This document shows, piece after piece, positions 1 to 10,900 of a DNA stretch of 37,913 nt; position 1 is the stretch's first letter; the number at the start of each line of letters is the position of its first letter. Origin of the DNA: Mycobacterium intermedium (GTDB taxonomy: Bacteria; Actinomycetota; Actinomycetes; Mycobacteriales; Mycobacteriaceae). The translations under genes were made by a program, and so were the position numbers. The notes under the pieces are model-generated. The model saw only the letters and a list, made by a program, of their open reading frames with translations, searched no databases and had not been told where the DNA came from. The DNA lies in NCBI RefSeq assembly GCF_002086275.1, contig NZ_MVHT01000065.1, forward strand, positions 1 to 37,913. The letters run 5' to 3'.

Positions 1-111
1 GTCGTCCGGGGTTTCGTCGGCCGTCGCGATCCCGATGGCGGAAAATATTGTGGCACCGACGGTTACCAGCGCGCCGAATCCCGCGAGTAGTTGTTCGTGA
101 AGTTGTTTCAT
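1..111 (-). CDS. N-terminus of a secreted protein downstream of mmpL (cut by window edge)
   Basis: Reading the minus strand from ATG at 111 gives 37 open codons to the window edge: a short polar start (MKQLHEQ), a hydrophobic stretch of about 20 residues (LLAGFGALVTVGATIFSAIG) and an alanine-containing ATADE region. This is a typical Sec signal peptide with cleavage expected near ATA-DE. The ATG overlaps the mmpL stop codon as ATGA (108-111), so translation is coupled and the two products probably work together. In M. tuberculosis the mmpL8 and mmpL10 loci each have a secreted Chp acyltransferase next to the exporter, so a Chp-like role is an inference from position only. The visible residues do not identify a family. 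Confidence 0.7.
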   Translation of the reverse strand, partial: MKQLHEQLLAGFGALVTVGATIFSAIGIATADETPDD

Positions 112-3100
112 ACGGACTCCCGCCCCGCTTGTGGCTCCGCCTCTGGCTCCGCTCGGCGTGCTGTCGGTCGTGACGGCCACCAGTTGGCGCTGCCGACCAG
201 CGTAGCGATGGCGGGCACCGTGATGGTGCGAACCAGGAAGGTATCCAGCAGGAGTCCCACCGAGATCACGAATCCGCCCTGGACGACCGTGTTGATGCTG
301 GCGAACAGCAAGCCACCCACCGAGGCGGCGAAAATCAATCCCGCGGCGGTGATCACGCCCCCTGTCGAACCCAGGGTCCGAATGACGCCATAGCGAATGC
401 TGCGGTGCGATTCGTCGCGCATTCGCGAGATGAGCAGCATGTTGTAATCGGCTCCCACCGCCACCAACACCACGAACGCCAAAGGCGGCACGGTCCAATG
501 CAATGGCTGACCGAGCCCGAATTGGAACACGAGGACGCCGATTCCGACCGCTGACAGATACGACAACACGACCGAACCAACCAGGTACAGCGGTGCCACA
601 ACCGCTCGCAGCAGCGCCATCAGCGTCAGCAGCACCACGATGACGGTTATCGCGATGATGAAGCGGATGTCGTGCTGGTAATAGTCCCGGGTGTCACGCA
701 GGGTAACGGGATATCCGGTCATGGATATCGTCGCGTCGGACAATTTGGTGTTCGGTTGGGCGCTGCGCGCGGCGGCCAATATCGAATTGACTTGATCCAT
801 CGCTTGCGCGCTGAACGGGTTGAGTTTGGTTTGGACCACATATCGGACCGTGTGGCCGTCCGGCGAGATGAACATCTTGGCGGCCTTCTTGAACTCGTCG
901 AGATGCAAAATCTCTGGCGGAATATTGAAGCCGGCCATGGCGGGGTCCGACGCTTCGTTCCTCATCGCCAGCAAAAATGCCGCCGCTTCACTGAGCCCGG
1001 CGCCCAGTTCCTTGACCTGGGCGACGAGTTGCTCCACTCCGTCGGCCAGTTGCCGGCTTCCGCCGGCGAAGCGATCCGCACCCTGCTGGAGGTTGGTGAG
1101 GTTCTTCTCCACGCCCCCCGGCTGATCGAATCCCAACGAGTGCAGTGCCTTGGACAAGGCGTTGAGCGCCGTACGCAGTTGGTCGACCGTCGCGTTGAGG
1201 GTCTGCTTGTCCTGGAACGACTGCATCTGTTGGGCCAGCTCGTTGATCTGGTCGAGGCTGCCGTCGCCGCTTGCGTTGGCCAACTGCTCGAACCGTGCCC
1301 GGGTAGTGCTGCAGGAGGAATCGGCATCGCAGACCGGGTTGTTCTGCAAGGCGGCCAGCACCGGGCCGATCCAGGCGAACATGTCCTTCACGACTGCGAA
1401 GTTCAAGCCCATGTTGTGCCCGAGCGTGTTGATGCTGTTGACCAGCTTGGCCGCGGTGACGACCTCCCGGACCAACTTGTCGCCACCGTATTGCCCCTTC
1501 ATCGCGGAGAAGGCGTCGATGAGACTTTGCATGCTGGACACCATCTGGTTGACCTGGCCGCGCACGTCGCCAAGGTTGTCGGCCAGCGTATTAGCGCCGC
1601 CGACGAGCCGGTTGAGATCGGCGTTGTGGTCGCTGATCAGGTCGGACGCGCCGCCCAACCGATCGCCGACAATTCCCGCCTGGTACGTCGCCCGGAACTC
1701 TTGCGGCACCGCTCCCGTCGGGCGGGTGATACCGCTGACGCGTTCGATGTTCGGCAGTTCGCTGACGCGGTGCGCCATCTGTTCCAAGGCGGCCAGGGCC
1801 TGAGGCGTCCGCAGGTCGTGCGGTGACTGGACGAGGATGTACTCGGGAATGGATTGGTTGACCGAGAAATGACGGTCCAGCGCGGCATAGCCCACCGAAC
1901 TGGGCGCGGAAGGACGCACCGCCTTGCGGTCGTCATAGTTGTAGCGCACCAGGCTCGCGCAGCTGGCCAGAATGATCAGCACCAGCACACTGGCCACCAG
2001 ATGGGTTTTCGGCCGGCGCACGATGCGTATGCCCGCACGCCGCCAGAAGCGGGCGGTCAGTTCGCGGCGCGGCGCGACCCAGCCGCGCGGTCCGGCCACC
2101 ACCAAAATGGCCGGCAGCAATGTCAGCGCGGCCAGGAAGGCCACCCCGACTCCGATCGCAGCTGATACACCGACCGAGGAAAAAACGCCCATACGGGCGA
2201 AGCTGATGCCGAGGAAGGTAATTCCCACGGTGGCGGCGGAGGCGGCGATGACTTTGCCGATCGACAGCATCGCCCGCTGCACCGCGCGATCCAAATCCCC
2301 ATCGATTCGCAAATAGTCGTGATAGCGGCTGATGAGAAATACCGCATAGTCGGTTCCGGCGCCCGCAATCATTGCGCTCAGGAAAATGATGGACTGGTTG
2401 GAAACGCCCAGACCGGTCAGTTGTGAGAATCCGGCTACCACCGCTTGCGCAATGAGTAAGGACACGCCGATCGCGATCAACGGCAACAGCATGGCGAACG
2501 GATTGCGGTAAACCACGAGCAACACCAGCAGCACCAGAACGCCTATCGCGAGCTCGATGGGGAGGCGATCCCGTTGCCCTGCGGCGGTGAGGTCGGCGAC
2601 CGTGGCCGCGGGTCCGGTGAGATAGGCGGTCACCGGTGCTCCTGCGACCGTGCGCTTCACGATGTCGGTGACCCGGTTGAAGGCGGCATCCGATCGTGGC
2701 GTACCCAACTCGCCCGCCAGGCCCACCGGCACCACCCAGGACTGGTGGTCCTCGCTGGTCAGCACCGCGCGCAGCTCCGGGGTGCTGACGAAGTCCTGCA
2801 GCATCACGACATCCCGCGTGTCCTGACGCAACGCGGTCACGAGCTTCTTGTATGCGGCTTCGTCTTCTGGCCCAAGCCCGTGCTCGTTGGTCAAAACCAC
2901 CAGCAGCAGGTTTGCCGAGCCGGATTCGTGAAACGCCTCGGCCATCTTCTTGGCGGCGACGCTGGACGGCGCATCACTGGGCAGGATGGCGAGCGGATGC
3001 TTTTGCGCCATCGAGTTGAGCGACGGCAATGAGAGCGGCAGTGCGACCGCGAGCGCGATCCACAGCCCGATGACCACCCAGGGCCGCCGTGCCACAAAGG

Positions 3101-3116
3101 CGGCTAGTCCTCGCAT
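108..3116 (-). CDS. MmpL-family (RND) lipid exporter, MmpL10-like
   Basis: The 1002-residue product is an inner-membrane RND transporter that moves a lipid across the plasma membrane using the proton gradient. It has an N-terminal transmembrane helix (about 12-32), a first periplasmic domain, a helix bundle from about 188, and the proton-relay signature AGAGTDYAVFLISRYHD with Asp256-Tyr257. The second half repeats this as VAVGADYNMLLISRMRD. Between them lies a long, Gln/Leu-rich periplasmic insert with a CDADSSC cysteine pair, typical of the large cell-envelope lipid MmpLs (MmpL8/MmpL10 type). The length equals my recollection of MmpL10. A G-rich ribosome-binding stretch precedes the ATG. It is followed with ATGA overlap by a secreted-protein gene and preceded by papA on the same strand, so the cargo is probably the PapA/PKS lipid. 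Exact substrate is not readable from sequence. Confidence 0.93.
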   Translation of the reverse strand: MRGLAAFVARRPWVVIGLWIALAVALPLSLPSLNSMAQKHPLAILPSDAPSSVAAKKMAEAFHESGSANLLLVVLTNEHGLGPEDEAAYKKLVTALRQDTRDVVMLQDFVSTPELRAVLTSEDHQSWVVPVGLAGELGTPRSDAAFNRVTDIVKRTVAGAPVTAYLTGPAATVADLTAAGQRDRLPIELAIGVLVLLVLLVVYRNPFAMLLPLIAIGVSLLIAQAVVAGFSQLTGLGVSNQSIIFLSAMIAGAGTDYAVFLISRYHDYLRIDGDLDRAVQRAMLSIGKVIAASAATVGITFLGISFARMGVFSSVGVSAAIGVGVAFLAALTLLPAILVVAGPRGWVAPRRELTARFWRRAGIRIVRRPKTHLVASVLVLIILASCASLVRYNYDDRKAVRPSAPSSVGYAALDRHFSVNQSIPEYILVQSPHDLRTPQALAALEQMAHRVSELPNIERVSGITRPTGAVPQEFRATYQAGIVGDRLGGASDLISDHNADLNRLVGGANTLADNLGDVRGQVNQMVSSMQSLIDAFSAMKGQYGGDKLVREVVTAAKLVNSINTLGHNMGLNFAVVKDMFAWIGPVLAALQNNPVCDADSSCSTTRARFEQLANASGDGSLDQINELAQQMQSFQDKQTLNATVDQLRTALNALSKALHSLGFDQPGGVEKNLTNLQQGADRFAGGSRQLADGVEQLVAQVKELGAGLSEAAAFLLAMRNEASDPAMAGFNIPPEILHLDEFKKAAKMFISPDGHTVRYVVQTKLNPFSAQAMDQVNSILAAARSAQPNTKLSDATISMTGYPVTLRDTRDYYQHDIRFIIAITVIVVLLTLMALLRAVVAPLYLVGSVVLSYLSAVGIGVLVFQFGLGQPLHWTVPPLAFVVLVAVGADYNMLLISRMRDESHRSIRYGVIRTLGSTGGVITAAGLIFAASVGGLLFASINTVVQGGFVISVGLLLDTFLVRTITVPAIATLVGSANWWPSRPTARRAEPEAEPQAGRESV

Positions 3117-3191
3117 AGTGCCCGCCCCGCCCCCGTCTCACCGTTTTGCAGCCGTGTGCGCTGGGGACCCGCATACCCCGCCTGCACGGAA

Positions 3192-3197
3192 AGTGTA
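3192..3197 (-). promoter_or_regulatory. Candidate -10 box for mmpL
   Basis: On the minus strand TACACT fits the mycobacterial SigA -10 pattern TANNNT and lies about 75 nt upstream of the mmpL ATG, in the 117-bp gap after papA. No convincing -35 is visible. If used, mmpL could be expressed partly independently of papA. Confidence 0.25.
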
Positions 3198-3233
3198 CGT
3201 TCCAAAAACGCAGCGCTTGCCGGAATCGGCCTG

Positions 3234-4655
3234 CTATGCAACTCGTCCCCAATGCCCGGTGTCGGCGACACGACCGCATACGGATTTCATCGCCGCTATG
3301 TACCGTGCAACGGATTTTTGGGCTACCGGATTGTCGGGAAACATCACCGCCATTGCTGTGCCCTCCCCGTATCGAAATATATAGATGGTCAGCTGATAGG
3401 AGAATCTCCCATCGGAATAAATGCCGAAACTGTCGGCAGCGCCCAGTTCCGCGGCGGCGAGAACGGCGTTCAACGGCGCGGCGCCGGCGTGCAAGAAGTT
3501 CGACACCGGGAAATTGGGTCGGGGTCTGCTCAACCACGGTGCCAGTTCCAATACTCTATAGTATGGAACCTTTGCCATGTGCAAATTCGAATCGAAGGAG
3601 TCTTGTGCCGACCAAGCGGCCTCATGGAAGGAAGCTGCGGCTATTGGGACGGTAATCGGGACCAGGCCGGTGAACCATCCTTGTGTCATGAAATTTTCCG
3701 AAGTTCGGCGGGTATCTCTGGGGGTCAGCCCGTAATAAGTGGGAGCGCCGGTGAAGTCGTGCTCTACCAATGCCATGCAGGCGAATAAGCCGCCGATGAA
3801 GCGGGCTCCGGCCGTTTTGCACGCCGATTCGAATCTGGCCGTCTGGTCGGAATCCATCAACAATTCCGTGACCATGTCACTGGGCGTCAGTTCCATCGGG
3901 TTGCCGAGCGGGAGGGGGAACTCGGGAAGGCTCCCGTTGTTGCTCTCGGCAAAGTCAATCCAGGTACGCACCTCTGGCGAGTCCAGGGTCAAGGAGGAAG
4001 TGAATTCACGCTGCTGGACGCAGAAGTCGTCGTAGCTGCCAGTCTCCGGCAGCGTCAGGGGACCGTTCTCACCGGTTAACGACGTGTACATGGCGTGCGC
4101 CTCCAACATCGTGATGCCGATGAGCGTCGCGTCCCCGTGCACGTGGTCAATGCTCGCGTAAAACGTGAAGTGGTCTTCGCTCTGAATAATTCCGAAGCTG
4201 AAGCATTCCCATTGCAGCGGATCCGGAGTGGCAACCGCATGTTTGTATATTTCTTGCGCACTCATCACGCCATGGTCGACTGGCACGAATTCAATGTCGG
4301 CTGGATCGTCCATGGTGTGTCGGATGATTTCGCCGTCATCGGTGAACTCGAACCAGCTTCGGTATGTGTCGTGGCGGCGCAAATATTTGTTGAGGGCGTC
4401 ATTCATGACGCTGATCTCGCAGTGTCCAGGTGCTTCACATGTCGCGATGAGGAGGCGCGAGTAGTCGAGCCCCGCGGTGGTCCGGTCGCGATATCCGCGT
4501 AGATGCTGGTCCTGCATGTAGCTGACCGGTACCGGGCTCACCGGTGCTCGACGGGCGGCTTCTCGCGCAGCATTTGTGGGGTGCCACGAGATCATCCTGC
4601 CTGGTCGCACAGTCCAATCATCAATCGAGCCAATAGTGATTTTTCCGATGCGCAA
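3234..4655 (-). CDS. PapA-family acyltransferase, PapA3-like
   Basis: This is a condensation-domain-like acyltransferase that moves polyketide or fatty acyl groups onto a glycolipid acceptor hydroxyl. The protein (473 residues from TTG 4655) begins LRIGKITIGSIDDW, the usual N-terminus of PapA1-3 proteins, and carries SIDHVHGD, which with the following tyrosine makes HX3DX14Y, the active-site motif of PapA1/PapA2-type enzymes rather than the HHXXXDG of generic condensation domains. Later GWFTGLVPI also fits the family. I chose TTG at 4653-4655 because GGAGGA sits just before it and homologous PapA proteins start there. An in-frame TTG at 4727 would add 24 unrelated residues and falls on a probable -35 box. 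It lies upstream of mmpL and divergent from the PKS, the arrangement seen in sulfolipid and polyacyltrehalose loci. The gene looks less GC-rich than its neighbours by eye. Confidence 0.9.
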   Translation of the reverse strand: MRIGKITIGSIDDWTVRPGRMISWHPTNAAREAARRAPVSPVPVSYMQDQHLRGYRDRTTAGLDYSRLLIATCEAPGHCEISVMNDALNKYLRRHDTYRSWFEFTDDGEIIRHTMDDPADIEFVPVDHGVMSAQEIYKHAVATPDPLQWECFSFGIIQSEDHFTFYASIDHVHGDATLIGITMLEAHAMYTSLTGENGPLTLPETGSYDDFCVQQREFTSSLTLDSPEVRTWIDFAESNNGSLPEFPLPLGNPMELTPSDMVTELLMDSDQTARFESACKTAGARFIGGLFACMALVEHDFTGAPTYYGLTPRDTRRTSENFMTQGWFTGLVPITVPIAAASFHEAAWSAQDSFDSNLHMAKVPYYRVLELAPWLSRPRPNFPVSNFLHAGAAPLNAVLAAAELGAADSFGIYSDGRFSYQLTIYIFRYGEGTAMAVMFPDNPVAQKSVARYIAAMKSVCGRVADTGHWGRVA

Positions 4656-4700
4656 TATTCCTCCAGTGGCCGGGCGATCCTGAGTTCGGCACCGCGAGGT

Positions 4701-4727
4701 AGTGTAAACACCATAACCGTTCGGCAA
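4701..4727 (-). promoter_or_regulatory. Candidate papA promoter
   Basis: Minus strand: TTGCCG (4722-4727) as -35, a 15-nt spacer, and TACACT (4701-4706) as -10, fitting TTGACA/TANNNT in part. Transcription would begin near 4694, giving a 5' leader of about 40 nt that includes the GGAGGA before the TTG start at 4655. The -10 is embedded in a small dyad, GTGT-AA-ACAC. Its position supports the downstream papA start. Confidence 0.4.
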
Positions 4728-4788
4728 TCATGGCCGTCGGCAGGCACAGAGACGGAGCTCGCGTGCGACGTCTTGCCGTCGGCCCGGG

Positions 4789-4809
4789 CCGGGCACACTG
4801 TTTGCCCGG
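4789..4809. promoter_or_regulatory. Perfect 7-bp inverted repeat in the papA-pks divergent promoter region
   Basis: The 325-bp region 4656-4980 between divergent papA and the PKS has no credible gene. It holds CCGGGCA (4789-4795), a 7-nt spacer, and TGCCCGG (4803-4809), a perfect dyad, directly beside a 10-bp palindrome GGCCCGGGCC (4781-4790). GCCGTCGGC also occurs twice in direct orientation (4733-4741 and 4775-4783), 42 bp apart, which is about four helical turns. These are plausible regulator-binding elements controlling both genes, but no regulator gene is in the window. I could not place a convincing -10/-35 pair for the PKS. Confidence 0.4.
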
Positions 4810-4980
4810 TGTCGTCACGAACCGCTGCACATACTTGCAATAATCGCCCCCGAGGAGTGAACGCCGCTGCGCAACCGGGCTCGTGCGGCATCAAAGACCA
4901 TCGTTTTGCGGGATCGCTACCCGTAGGCCAACAGCTTGGTCCACAGTAGCTATACCAGTGGGGGCAGAGAGGACGACCGT

Positions 4981-7900
4981 ATGGCATCCGTCGTAGATCC
5001 GGTGGGGCCGACATCGGGTTTTGCGATCGTCGGCTACGCAGTCCGCATGCCGGGTGCTGCCGATGCCGAGCAGTTCTGGGATGTGCTGCGGGCAGGAAGA
5101 GATGCGATCTCGGAAGTGCCCTCGGATCGGTGGGATGTTGAGGCGTTCTTCGACCCGGATCCGGATGCGCCGGGAAAGATGGCCACGCGCCGAGCGGGGT
5201 TTCTCGACGATGTAGTGGGTTTCGACGCACCGTTCTTTGGTTTGTCGGCGCGCGAGGTCAATTTGATGGACCCGCAGCACCGGTTGTTGCTGGAGACGGC
5301 TTGGCAGGCGCTGGAGCATGCGGGGACCGCGCCGATGAGTTTGGCGAACTCCAACACGGGTGTGTTCGTGGGGTTGTCCACCCATGACTACTTGGGTATG
5401 GCTTCGGATGAGCTGACTTATCCCGAGATCGAGGCCTATATGGCGATCGGGACCGCCGCGGCTGCGGCGGCGGGGCGGATCAGTTATCGGCTGGGGTTGC
5501 AGGGTCCGGCGGTGACGGTCGACACGGCGTGCAGTTCGTCGTTGGTGGCCATCCATCAGGCGTGTCAGGCGTTGCGGTTGGGTGAGTGTGATCTGGCGTT
5601 GGCTGGGGGCGCGAACGCGTTGATCAGCCCGGCGACGATGATCACGTTCTCGCATGCGCACATGTTGGCCCCGGATGGTCGGTGCAAGACCTTTGACGCC
5701 GCCGCGGACGGTTATGTGCGCGGTGAGGGTTGTGGGGTCCTGGTGGTCAAGCGGCTTGAGGACGCCCTGCGTGATGGGGATCGGATTCGGGCGGTGATCC
5801 GGGGGAGTGCGGTCAATCAGGACGGCGCCTCGGGTGGTTTGACGGTGCCCAACGGGGTGGCCCAGCAGCGGGTGATCGCCGAGGCGCTGGCGCGTGCGGG
5901 CGTCGAGCCCGGCGAGGTCGGCTACCTGGAAGCGCACGGCACCGGGACATCGTTGGGCGATCCGATCGAGGTGCAGGCCGCCGGCGCGGTGTTGGGCGCC
6001 GGGCGCGAGGCCGGTGATCCGTTGTTGATCGGGTCGGTGAAGACCAACATCGGGCATTTGGAGGCCGCGGCCGGGGTTGCCGGTGTGGTCAAGGTCATCT
6101 TGGCGTTGGAGCACGAGGAGTTGCCCAAGCATCTGAACTTTCGGACTCCCTCGCCGCATATCCCCTGGGATCGACTGCCGGTGCGGGTGGTCAAGGAGGC
6201 CACCGCTTGGGCCCGAAATGGCCGGCCGCGCATTGCAGGGATCAGCTCGTTCGGGTTCTCCGGGACCAACGCGCACATCATCGTCGAGGAAGCGCCCGCG
6301 CCGGTGGAGCCGGCGGTGGCCCCGGCTCCGGTGCCGGTCGAGCGCGGCGGTCGGTTCAGCGTGCTGCCGTTGTCGGCGCGCAGCCCGGTGGCGCTGGTGG
6401 CGCTCGCCGATAGGTACCGCAACTGGTTGAGCGCGCATCCGGACGCGGCGTTGTCGGATGTGTGCTTCACCGCCGGGGTGGGGCGATCGCATTTCGAGCA
6501 TCGGGCCGCGTTGGTGGTGAATTCGACGGAGGGCGCCGGTGAGCTGCTGGCTGCGTTGGCCGATGATCGCCCGGCGCCGGGTTTGGTGCGGGGCGAGTGT
6601 GCCGACACCCCGAAGACGGCGTGGTTGTTCCCGGGTCAGGGCAGCCAGTTCGCCGGGATGGCGCGGGAGTTGTTCGACACCGAGCCGGTGTTCGCCGACA
6701 CGATGCGCCGGTGTGCGGACGTGGTCGCCGAGGTGCTGGAAAAGCCGTTGCTGGACGTCATCTTCGACCCCAACGGTGAGGACACGCTGCGTCAGACCGC
6801 GTACGCACAGCCCGCTCTGTTCGCCGTGGAGATGGGTCTGGCGCGGTTGTGGCAGTCGTGGGGTTTCGAGCCGGACGTGGTGTTGGGCCACAGCGTGGGC
6901 CAGTATTCGGCGGCTTGTGTGGCGGGTGTGTTCAGTCTTGAGGACGGGGCGTTGTTGCTCGCGCAGCGCGGCCGGTTGTTCGGCGCCCTGCCCGCCGGTG
7001 GGCGGATGGTCGCGGTGTTCGCCGCCGCCGAGCGTGTCGAGGGTTTCATCGACGAGTATCCGAGCTTGTCGGTGGCCGCTTACAACGGCGCCAACACGGT
7101 GTTGTCGGGTCCGGGACAGGATCTGGACCCGGTGGTGGCAACGCTGGTGGCCGACGGTGTGCGCTGTGACTGGCTCGATACCAGCCATGCCTTCCACTCG
7201 GCGTTGCTGGACCCTGCCCTTGACGAATTCGAGGCGTACGCAAGCCAATTCGACTACAAGCCGCCGCAGCGGATCTTGGTGTGCAACAGGACCGGTTCAG
7301 CCCTGGGCCGCAGCGTGACACTGGATGCCGCCTATTGGCGCCGGCATGCCCGCCAGCCGATCGAATTCGCCAAGAGCGTGGCCACATTGGCCGAGCTGGG
7401 CTGCGCGGCTTTGCTGGAGGTGGGCCCGCAACCGATCTTGTCCGCCGCGGCCCTGCGGGCATGGCCTGACCCCGCGACCGCGCCACGTGCGATCGCCTCG
7501 ATGCGGAAAAACGTTGCCGATCGCCGGCAGATCACCGAGGCCGTCGCGAACGCCTACGTCGCCGGGCACCTGCCCGACTTCGCCGCGCTGCGCCACGGTC
7601 CGGTGCGCAAGCTCGACCTGCCCACCTATCCGTTCCAGCATCGCCACTACTGGTTCCGCGACAAGCGCACCCCGCCAAAGAACACTGGTGCGGCGAGTAC
7701 CGAAACCATCCGGCTGATCGAGGATGGGCGCGTCGCTGAGCTCGCTGCGCTGCTTGACGGCGGCAGCGGCGATCAGCAGACCACCGAGGTGTTGACCAAG
7801 CTTGTCGCTCAACACAACCAGCAACGGGGTGCCCGGTCGGTCACTGATGCCCGTTACGAAATCCGTTGGGAAAAGGCGGCCGGCGCGGGGACGCAGGCCA

Positions 7901-10900
7901 CCGACGAAGCTAGCTGGCTGTTGATCGGTGATGACACCGACGCCGTCGCGCCGTTGAAGGAGGCGTTGACCGCGCACGGCCACCAGTACCAGATCATCGC
8001 GCCCGCTGTCTCCGCCGCGGACGAGGATCGGCTGGAAGCGGTGTTGCGGGCCGCGGCCGCGGCCGAGCCGACGCCGCGAATCTTGTACCTGACAGCGCTG
8101 GATGATCCTGCACCGTCGATGCGGTCGTTGTTGCGTATGCAGCACCGCGTGATCGGAGGAGTCAAACACCTCTTCCGCGCGGCGGTCGCCGCACAGGCCC
8201 ACCTGCCGGTGTGGTTGACAACCCGTGGTGGGCAACGGGTTACCGCTGTCGACACGGTATCTCCGGTGCAGTCGTGCCTGTGGGGGTTCGGTCGCGCCGC
8301 TGCGTTGGAGCACCCACAACTGTGGGGTGGGCTGGTCGATCTGTCCGAAGGGGACGCCGACGAGTGGTCCCGGTTGATCGAACACTTGGTGGCGACATCG
8401 CCCGGCTCGGTGGTGAAGGAAGACCAAATCGCCCTGCGGGATCACGCGGTCTACGTTCCTCGGCTGACCCGCCGCGCGGCACAGCCGAACCCGACGCCGC
8501 TGAAGTTGCGCGACGACGCAACGTATCTGGTGACCGGTGGCCTGGGTGCGGTCGGATTGGAGATCGCCGGATATCTGGCCGTGCATGGAGCCCGGCATGT
8601 CGTGTTGACCAGTCGTCGCTCGCCGAGTGAGGCCATCCAGCGGCGCCTGGATGCGTTGAGTGGTGACAGTGGTTGCGAATTCCGGGTCGTCACGGCCGAT
8701 GTCGCCAATCCGCATGATGTTGCGCGCCTGTTGGCGACCGTCGATTCGGAGCTGCCGCCGCTGGTGGGGGTGGTGCACGCCGCGGGCGAGATGGGCACCA
8801 CCCCGCTGCACGACTTGGATGACGCCGAGCTGGAGCGCGTCTTCAATGGAAAGGTCTGGGGTGCTTGGCATTTGAGCGAAGCCACCGCTGATCTGAAGTT
8901 GGATTTCTTTCTGTCGACCTCGTCGATTGCCTCGGTGTGGGGCAGCTTCGGCCAGACCGCGTATGCCGCGGCCAACGCCTTCCTGGACGGGTTGGCGTGG
9001 CGGCTGCGCGAGCAGGGCGTAGCCGGGATCAGCGTCAACTTCGGTCCCTGGCTGGCGGGCATGGCCGATGAAAACGCCCGAGCCGCACTGGATAAGCGCG
9101 GGGTCCGCACGTTGCCACCCGCGGATGCGTTGGCGGGAATGGCCGATGTCATCGCAGCATCCGCGGCCAATGGTGCCGCCAATGGTGTTGTGGCGCGAAT
9201 CGATTGGGCGCGTTTCCTGCCCATTTACCAGCAGACGGGCCGGCGGGCGTTCTTGGCGGAGCTGGAGCGCGAGGTCCCCGAGTTGGTGTCGACAGCGACG
9301 TCGTCGGGACCCACTCGGTTGGTCGAGCAGTTGACCGCGGCCCCGGTGCAGCGGCGCAAGAAGATGATCGTCGAGCACCTACGCGAAGTGGTGGCGGAGG
9401 TGACCAAGATCGATGCCGCCGAGATCCGGGAAGAGGCCGGATTCTTCGATCTCGGGATGGACTCGTTGATGGCGGTGGAACTGCGCCGTCGGGTCGAGCA
9501 CGCGGTGGGCAAGGCGCTTCCGGCCACTTTGGCGATGGACCATCCGCGTCTGGTCGACGTGGCCGACTACTTGCTGGACGAGGTGCTGGGCCTGAGTGCA
9601 CCCGCCCCCGCCGCCGCGGCGCGGGCGGCGAGTTCGGGGTCGCCGGCGGACGAGCCGATCGCCATCATCTCCGTGGCGTGCCGTTTCCCGGGCTCGCCTG
9701 ATCCGGACGGGTACTGGGACTTGCTTTCTGGTGCTGTCGATGCGATCCGGGAGATCCCGGATGACCGCTTCGACATCGACGAGTTCTACGACCCGGATCC
9801 AGAGACGCCGGGCAAGATTTACAGCCGCAACGGCGGATACCTCGAGGGGATCGACGGATTCGATCCGGAGTTCTTCGGCATCTCGCCCCGCGAGGCGGTG
9901 TGGATGGACCCCCAGCAGCGGTTGATGCTGGAAATCGTTTGGGAGGGCCTGGAACGGGCCGGCTATTCGCCTGCGGCGTTGCGCGGCAGCCAGAGCGGCA
10001 TTTTCGTCGGCGTGGCGGCTAATGAATATTCGCATCTGCTGTCGGCGGATTCGGTTGACAGCATCGAGGCACACTTCATCACCGGCAACGCGCTGAACGC
10101 GATTGCGGGTCGGGTCGCCTTTGCGCTGGGGCTGGAAGGACCGGCGGTGGCGGTGGACACCGCGTGCAGTTCCTCGCTGGTGGCCGTGCATCAGGCCTGC
10201 CAGGCGTTGCATTCCGGTGACTGCGATCTCGCCCTGGCCGGTGGGGTCAACGTGTTGTTGAGCCCGGCCTCCATCGTCGCCGCCTCGCGGGCCCGGATGC
10301 TGTCCCCGGACGGCCGCTGCAAGACCTTCGACGCGGCCGCCGATGGCTATGTGCGTAGCGAGGGATGCGGGATTCTGGTCCTCAAGCGTCTCAGCGATGC
10401 GGTACGCGATGGGGATCAGATTCGTGCGGTCATTCGGGGAACGGCGGTCAACCAGGATGGCGCTTCGAGTGGCTTGACGGTGCCCAACGGCGGTGCGCAG
10501 CAACGGCTGATCTCGGCAGCACTGGACCGGGCCGGCCTCAGCGGCGCGGATGTCGACTATCTCGAGGCTCATGGCACCGGCACCGCGCTGGGGGACCCGA
10601 TCGAGGTGCAGGCCGCCGCCGCGGTTTACGGCGCTGGCCGGGATCCCAATCGGCCGTTGCTGCTCGGCTCGGTCAAGACCAATATCGGCCACCTGGAATC
10701 GGCCGCGGGTGTGGCGGGTCTGATCAAGGTCGTGTTGTCCCTGCAGCACGAGGTGCTGCCGCAGAACCTGCACTTCCAGACCCCGTCGCCGCATATTCCG
10801 TGGGACTCGCTGCCGGTACGGGTGGTGGACCAACCGATTCCCTGGCATGCCGATGGCCGGCCGCGCCGTGCTGGGGTGAGTTCGTTCGGTTTCACCGGGA

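Noticed and set aside
4936..4980. TTG start giving 15 extra PKS residues
   Set aside because: ATG 4981 has a better ribosome-binding site, and the added residues are not KS-like.
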